Below, piece by piece: positions 60,777 to 64,000 of a stretch of DNA of 64,000 bases. The stretch spans positions 2,356,001 through 2,420,000 of the forward strand of contig NZ_CP015992.1 of NCBI RefSeq assembly GCF_001708505.1. The letters are read 5' to 3'. A model generated the notes under the pieces. The model was not told the origin of the DNA. It saw only the letters and a program-made list of their open reading frames with translations, and made no database searches. The DNA is from Pseudomonas sp. TCU-HL1 (GTDB lineage: Bacteria; Pseudomonadota; Gammaproteobacteria; Pseudomonadales; Pseudomonadaceae). Both the position numbers and the translations under genes were made by a program. The first letter of the stretch is position 1, and every line of letters starts with the position of its first letter.

Positions 60777-61994
60777 ATGAAATCCCACGTAGATGGCGCC
60801 CCTGAGGGCACTGCTTCCACGCAACACAAGGCGCAGCCTGCACATTGGAGCGGCGTCTTTGCGATGTCGCTGTGCGTCTTCGCGCTGATCGCCTCGGAAT
60901 TCATGCCGGTCAGCCTGCTGACGCCGATGGCCGCCGACCTCGATGTCACCGAAGGGATGGCGGGGCAAGGGATCGCGATTTCCGGGGCATTCGCGGTACT
61001 GACCAGCCTGTCGATCGCCGGACTTGCTGGAAGCATGAACCGCAAGACGCTGTTACTGACGCTGACCGGGCTGATGGCTGTCTCCGGCGCTGTTGTCGCG
61101 CTGGCGCCGAACTACCTGATCTACATGGTCGGCCGTGCGCTCATCGGCGTGGTGATCGGCGGTTTCTGGTCCATGTCAGCAGCGATGGCCATGCGGTTGG
61201 TACCTGTCCACCAGGTGCCGCGCGCCCTGGCGATCTTCAACGGCGGCAACGCGCTGGCCACCGTGGTGGCGGCGCCACTGGGCAGCTATCTGGGGTCGGT
61301 CATTGGCTGGCGCGGCGCATTCCTCTGCCTGGTACCGGTGGCGGCGATCGCCCTAGCCTGGCAGTGGGCCAGCCTTCCGTCCATGACGGCCCATGATCGC
61401 TCGCCGGGATCCGGCAACGTGTTCAAGCTGTTCAAGAACCGATCCGTCGCGCTGGGCATGGCCGCCTGCGGGGCCTTTTTCATGGGACAGTTTGCCCTGT
61501 TCACCTACGTGCGACCGTTCCTCGAAACGGTGACGCAGGTGGGCGTTTCCACGCTCTCACTCATCCTGTTCGTCATCGGTGTGGCCGGCTTCATCGGCAC
61601 CACGCTGATCGGCTCATTCCTGAGGCGGGGTTTTTACCAGACCCTGATCATCCTTCCCGCGCTGATGGCGGTGATCGCCTTGATGCTGATTCCCTTTGGT
61701 GCCTGGGCCGCGGCCGTCGCAGCCCTGCTGGGCCTGTGGGGGCTGATGGCCACCGCAGCTCCGGTGGGCTGGTGGAGCTGGATCGCCCAAGCGATGCCCA
61801 GGAACGCCGAGGCCGGCGGCGGGCTGATGGTGGCGGTGATCCAGCTGTCCATCGCCCTGGGCTCCACCCTTGGCGGCCTGCTGTTCGATGGCAGCGGCTA
61901 CCGGGGCACCTTCGTCGCGAGCGCGGCCGTGCTGCTGCTCGCAGCGTTGCTGACCTTTCTGACCTCACGCTCGCAAGCGTCACAGGCCGCCTGA
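60777..61994 (+). CDS. MFS transporter (DHA1, NepI/AraJ-like)
   Basis: A 405-residue 12-helix permease. Features: SEFMPVSLLTPMAADLDVTE in helix 1, the motif-A-like GLAGSMNRKTLLLTL, and GRALIGVVIGGFWSMSAAMA. This subgroup (DHA1) includes exporters of sugars, purine nucleosides and drugs. It probably exports a toxic substrate or product of the cluster. ATG 60777 has ACGAGGAAC upstream. Confidence 0.92.
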   Translation: MKSHVDGAPEGTASTQHKAQPAHWSGVFAMSLCVFALIASEFMPVSLLTPMAADLDVTEGMAGQGIAISGAFAVLTSLSIAGLAGSMNRKTLLLTLTGLMAVSGAVVALAPNYLIYMVGRALIGVVIGGFWSMSAAMAMRLVPVHQVPRALAIFNGGNALATVVAAPLGSYLGSVIGWRGAFLCLVPVAAIALAWQWASLPSMTAHDRSPGSGNVFKLFKNRSVALGMAACGAFFMGQFALFTYVRPFLETVTQVGVSTLSLILFVIGVAGFIGTTLIGSFLRRGFYQTLIILPALMAVIALMLIPFGAWAAAVAALLGLWGLMATAAPVGWWSWIAQAMPRNAEAGGGLMVAVIQLSIALGSTLGGLLFDGSGYRGTFVASAAVLLLAALLTFLTSRSQASQAA

Positions 61995-62021
61995 GCGATA
62001 CGCAGAACAAGGAGAAACGCC

Positions 62022-62579
62022 ATGTTCATGAGCAGCCTCGGCGCCCGTCGTGGCGATCAATGTCCCTTCGCGATGGAAATCGGCCATTGCCGAGCCCGGA
62101 AACTGCGGACGCTATGTGGACTAGGCTTGGTGCTCGGCCAGCTGATGCTCGGCGTCTGCGAAGCCGGCCAGCCTTCGTCGCCTGCTGTCGCTGCCAAGGA
62201 TGCCGGTGCGGCATCCGTGAAACCGGAGGAATCACGCATGTGGATGACCGTCGGTGAACGTCGCTTCACCATCATCTTGGCTGATACCGCAGCCGCCCGT
62301 ACATTCGCTGAACGACTGCCGCTGACGCTGGACATGAGCGAGCTCAACGGCAATGAAAAGTACGCCGATCTGTCGAAGTCGCTGCCCACGAATGCGAGCC
62401 GACCGGGGACGATCCACAACGGTGACGTCATGCTTTACGGCTCGGACACCCTGGTGGTTTTCTACGAAACGTTCCGTTCGCCTTACTCATACACCCGCCT
62501 GGGGCGTGTCGACGATCCGAGCGACCTGGCCCACATGCTTGGCCGACGCGATGTTCGCGTCGTGTTTACCAACGACTAG
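62022..62579 (+). CDS. Cyclophilin-like fold protein
   Basis: A 185-residue protein with a cleavable or anchor segment at about 29-48 (LRTLCGLGLVLGQLMLGVCE). The mature part, RFTIILADTAAARTFAERLP through GDVMLYGSDTLVVFYETFRS and YTRLGRVDD, matches the cyclophilin-like domain (PF18050-type, DUF369-like) of TM1367 relatives. These lack known prolyl isomerase catalytic residues; function unknown. It follows the MFS gene by 27 bp with AAGGAG upstream and is commonly found with AKR and MFS genes. Confidence 0.85.
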   Translation: MFMSSLGARRGDQCPFAMEIGHCRARKLRTLCGLGLVLGQLMLGVCEAGQPSSPAVAAKDAGAASVKPEESRMWMTVGERRFTIILADTAAARTFAERLPLTLDMSELNGNEKYADLSKSLPTNASRPGTIHNGDVMLYGSDTLVVFYETFRSPYSYTRLGRVDDPSDLAHMLGRRDVRVVFTND

Positions 62580-62650
62580 TTTTTCTGTTGATGCAAAAGC
62601 GCCGAAGCCGCCAGTACCCACGGCTCTGGCTACCGCAATCTTGCGCTTCG

Positions 62651-62713
62651 ATCCGCTTATGGCCGATCTCTGCCGGTCGTGACCGGCAGAAGTCGACCAG
62701 CAGCAGTCAGTTG
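62651..62713. repeat. Dispersed repeat, copy B
   Basis: ATCCGCTTATGGCCGATCTC at 62651 followed by TGCCGGTCGTGACCGGCAGA aligns with copy A at 52579 over about 60 bases. The inner GCCGGTC / GACCGGC gives it a short hairpin. The 250-bp gap 62580-62829 holds this and the promoter of the following LysR gene. Confidence 0.65.
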
Positions 62714-62829
62714 CACAGAGCGACTTTCGCCCCGAATCCGACACTCGGAACCGTCAGCAACACCTGTGGCGATTCTATTCCCCATGCCAAGTGACATAAT
62801 CGCGAGTGGCTCATAACAGGGTCGAATAA

Positions 62830-63723
62830 ATGACCGTCGATAGCTTCGACCAACTCGCGATCTTCGCGACCGTGGCGCAGGAGCGCAGCTTCACCCGCGC
62901 CGCAGCCAAACTCGGTATGTCACAGCCCGCCTTGAGTCGGGCCATGCGTCAGTTGGAGGAACGACTGGGCGTCCGATTGCTCGCGCGCACCACTCGAAGC
63001 GTTTCGCCCACCGAGGCCGGTGAACATCTGCTGCGGGTGATCGCCCCGAGGTTCGAAGAAATCAACAGCGAGCTGGGTCTGCTTAACAAGTACCGCGACA
63101 AGCCGGCCGGCAATCTGCGCATCACGGCCGGCGAGCATTCCGCGATCACCATCCTGCAACCCGTGCTCGCAAAGCTGCTGCCCGACAATCCCGATCTCAA
63201 CATCGAGATCATCGTGGACTACGGTCTGACCGATATCGTGGCGGAAGGCTACGACGCCGGTGTCCGGCTGGGTGAGCAAGTTGCCAAGGACATGATCGCG
63301 GTGCGCATCGGCCCCGACATGCAGATGGCTGTTGTCGGCTCGCCGGAGTACTTCGTCCGGAATCCGAAACCCAAGATCCCGCGCGATCTCATGCAGCACA
63401 ACTGCATCAACATCCGAATGCCGACTTACGGCGGAATCTTCCCTTGGGAGTTCGAGAAGAAGGGGCAGGAGCTGAAAGTCCGCGTCGAGGGGCAACTGGT
63501 TTTCAATAACATTGCCATGCGAATGGAAGCAGCGCTCAAGGGGCTAGGGCTGGCCTACATGCCTGAAGACCTGGTGCAGAAGCATGTCGACGAGGGGCGG
63601 TTGATTCGCGTGCTCGCGGATTGGTGCGAGCTGTTCTCGGGGTACCACCTCTACTATCCAAGCAGACGCCAAACTTCACCCGCCTTCACGTTGTTCCGTG
63701 ATGCGCTGCGCTACTCCGGCTGA
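62830..63723 (+). CDS. LysR-family regulator, paralogue of the 57341 regulator
   Basis: A 297-residue LysR: HTH TRAAAKLGMSQPALSRAMRQ with LEERLGVRLLARTTRSVSPT and an effector domain ending SGYHLYYPSRRQTSPAFTLF. It is closely similar to the LysR at the other end of the cluster (shared KPAG, CINIR, PSRRQ blocks), though not a recent copy. Its target may be the convergent carboxymuconolactone-decarboxylase-like gene's operon beyond the right edge, or the cluster upstream. Confidence 0.92.
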   Translation: MTVDSFDQLAIFATVAQERSFTRAAAKLGMSQPALSRAMRQLEERLGVRLLARTTRSVSPTEAGEHLLRVIAPRFEEINSELGLLNKYRDKPAGNLRITAGEHSAITILQPVLAKLLPDNPDLNIEIIVDYGLTDIVAEGYDAGVRLGEQVAKDMIAVRIGPDMQMAVVGSPEYFVRNPKPKIPRDLMQHNCINIRMPTYGGIFPWEFEKKGQELKVRVEGQLVFNNIAMRMEAALKGLGLAYMPEDLVQKHVDEGRLIRVLADWCELFSGYHLYYPSRRQTSPAFTLFRDALRYSG

Positions 63724-63758
63724 CTTTCCTCTCGCTCGCCGGACTATGGAGCCCGGAC

Positions 63759-64000
63759 TCATGAACGCCCGGCAGCTCCGGCCAAATGCGTATCCAACGC
63801 CTCGCGGGCACGCTTGGTTGCATCGGCGTCGCCGTTGTCGGCCAGCACCTGGATCACTTGACGCAACTGTGACGCGGTAAGCCCTACCCGCATGCTGGCG
63901 GCCATGTGCGAGCGCAGTTGCGGCTCTACGCCGGGTGTGGCCGCCAGCGCGCCGACCGTGGCCAGTTCACGGCTCTGCCAGTCCAGGTTATCGCGCTCGA
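63759..64000 (-). CDS. Carboxymuconolactone decarboxylase-family protein, 5' end outside window
   Basis: Reading leftward from the right edge, 80 codons are open to a TGA at 63761-63759. The peptide contains DNLDWQSRELATVGALAATP, VEPQLRSHMAASMRVGLTAS and QLRQVIQVLADNGDADATKR, the C-terminal half of a CMD/AhpD-type helical protein. Family members are decarboxylases or thiol-dependent peroxidases. The redox Cys motif, if any, would be upstream, so activity cannot be judged. It is convergent with the LysR gene, 35 bp apart. Confidence 0.8.
   Translation of the reverse strand, partial: ERDNLDWQSRELATVGALAATPGVEPQLRSHMAASMRVGLTASQLRQVIQVLADNGDADATKRAREALDTHLAGAAGRS

Overview
The window is high-GC Pseudomonas-type chromosome. 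Gene order and protein sequences point to a relative of the P. aeruginosa / P. resinovorans side of the genus: sucA-sucB-lpdG-sucC-sucD, a branched-chain amino acid carrier, htpG, fabB-fabA beside a hybrid kinase, gpsA, sixA and an AMP-dependent ligase follow the order I recall for the PA1585-PA1622 stretch of P. aeruginosa PAO1. That placement rests on memory of synteny, not on a search.

Layout. 1-7.7 kb: TCA genes for 2-oxoglutarate dehydrogenase (E1 cut by the left edge, E2, E3) and succinyl-CoA synthetase, closed by a strong terminator. 7.9-18.2 kb: brnQ, a secreted hydrolase with an OprD-type porin, DUF599 and MAPEG membrane proteins, a small lipoprotein, two overlapping hotdog thioesterases, a membrane protein, and htpG behind a good sigma-32 promoter. 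18.2-19.8 kb: a group II intron lying directly after the htpG terminator, whose reverse transcriptase has lost an N-terminal segment and changed frame. 20-40.7 kb: ordinary core genome, comprising pirin/OsmC, a DUF3859 protein with a Pho-box-like site, a response regulator and hybrid kinase, an MddA-like methyltransferase, fabBA, a second hybrid kinase, gpsA, DUF4389, sixA, an acyl-CoA ligase, a thioesterase, AraC, LysE, two hydrolases, DUF4892 and an AI-2E-family permease.

41-64 kb is accessory in character: a three-gene ABC exporter with an AttH/CrtC-like lipoprotein; an adenosine-specific kinase; two tandem LysR regulators before a glutathione S-transferase, a fused flavin/FNR/ferredoxin oxidoreductase and a DUF1348 protein; an NAD-type malate dehydrogenase lying among repeat debris; an IS1182-family element inside a palindromic repeat; an SDR/NTF2-like pair with a divergent HxlR regulator; and a LysR-hydrolase-aldo/keto reductase-MFS-cyclophilin-like cluster closed by a second, related LysR. 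A carboxymuconolactone-decarboxylase-family gene runs off the right edge. A dispersed repeat with CCGGCAGAAA and CGACCC cores occurs at several junctions of this accessory region.

I found no tRNA, rRNA or CRISPR array. No wholly new system is proven. The best candidates for follow-up are the two LysR-controlled redox clusters (about 46.9-52.4 and 57.3-62.6 kb), the repeat-flanked mdh, and the broken intron at the htpG terminator.
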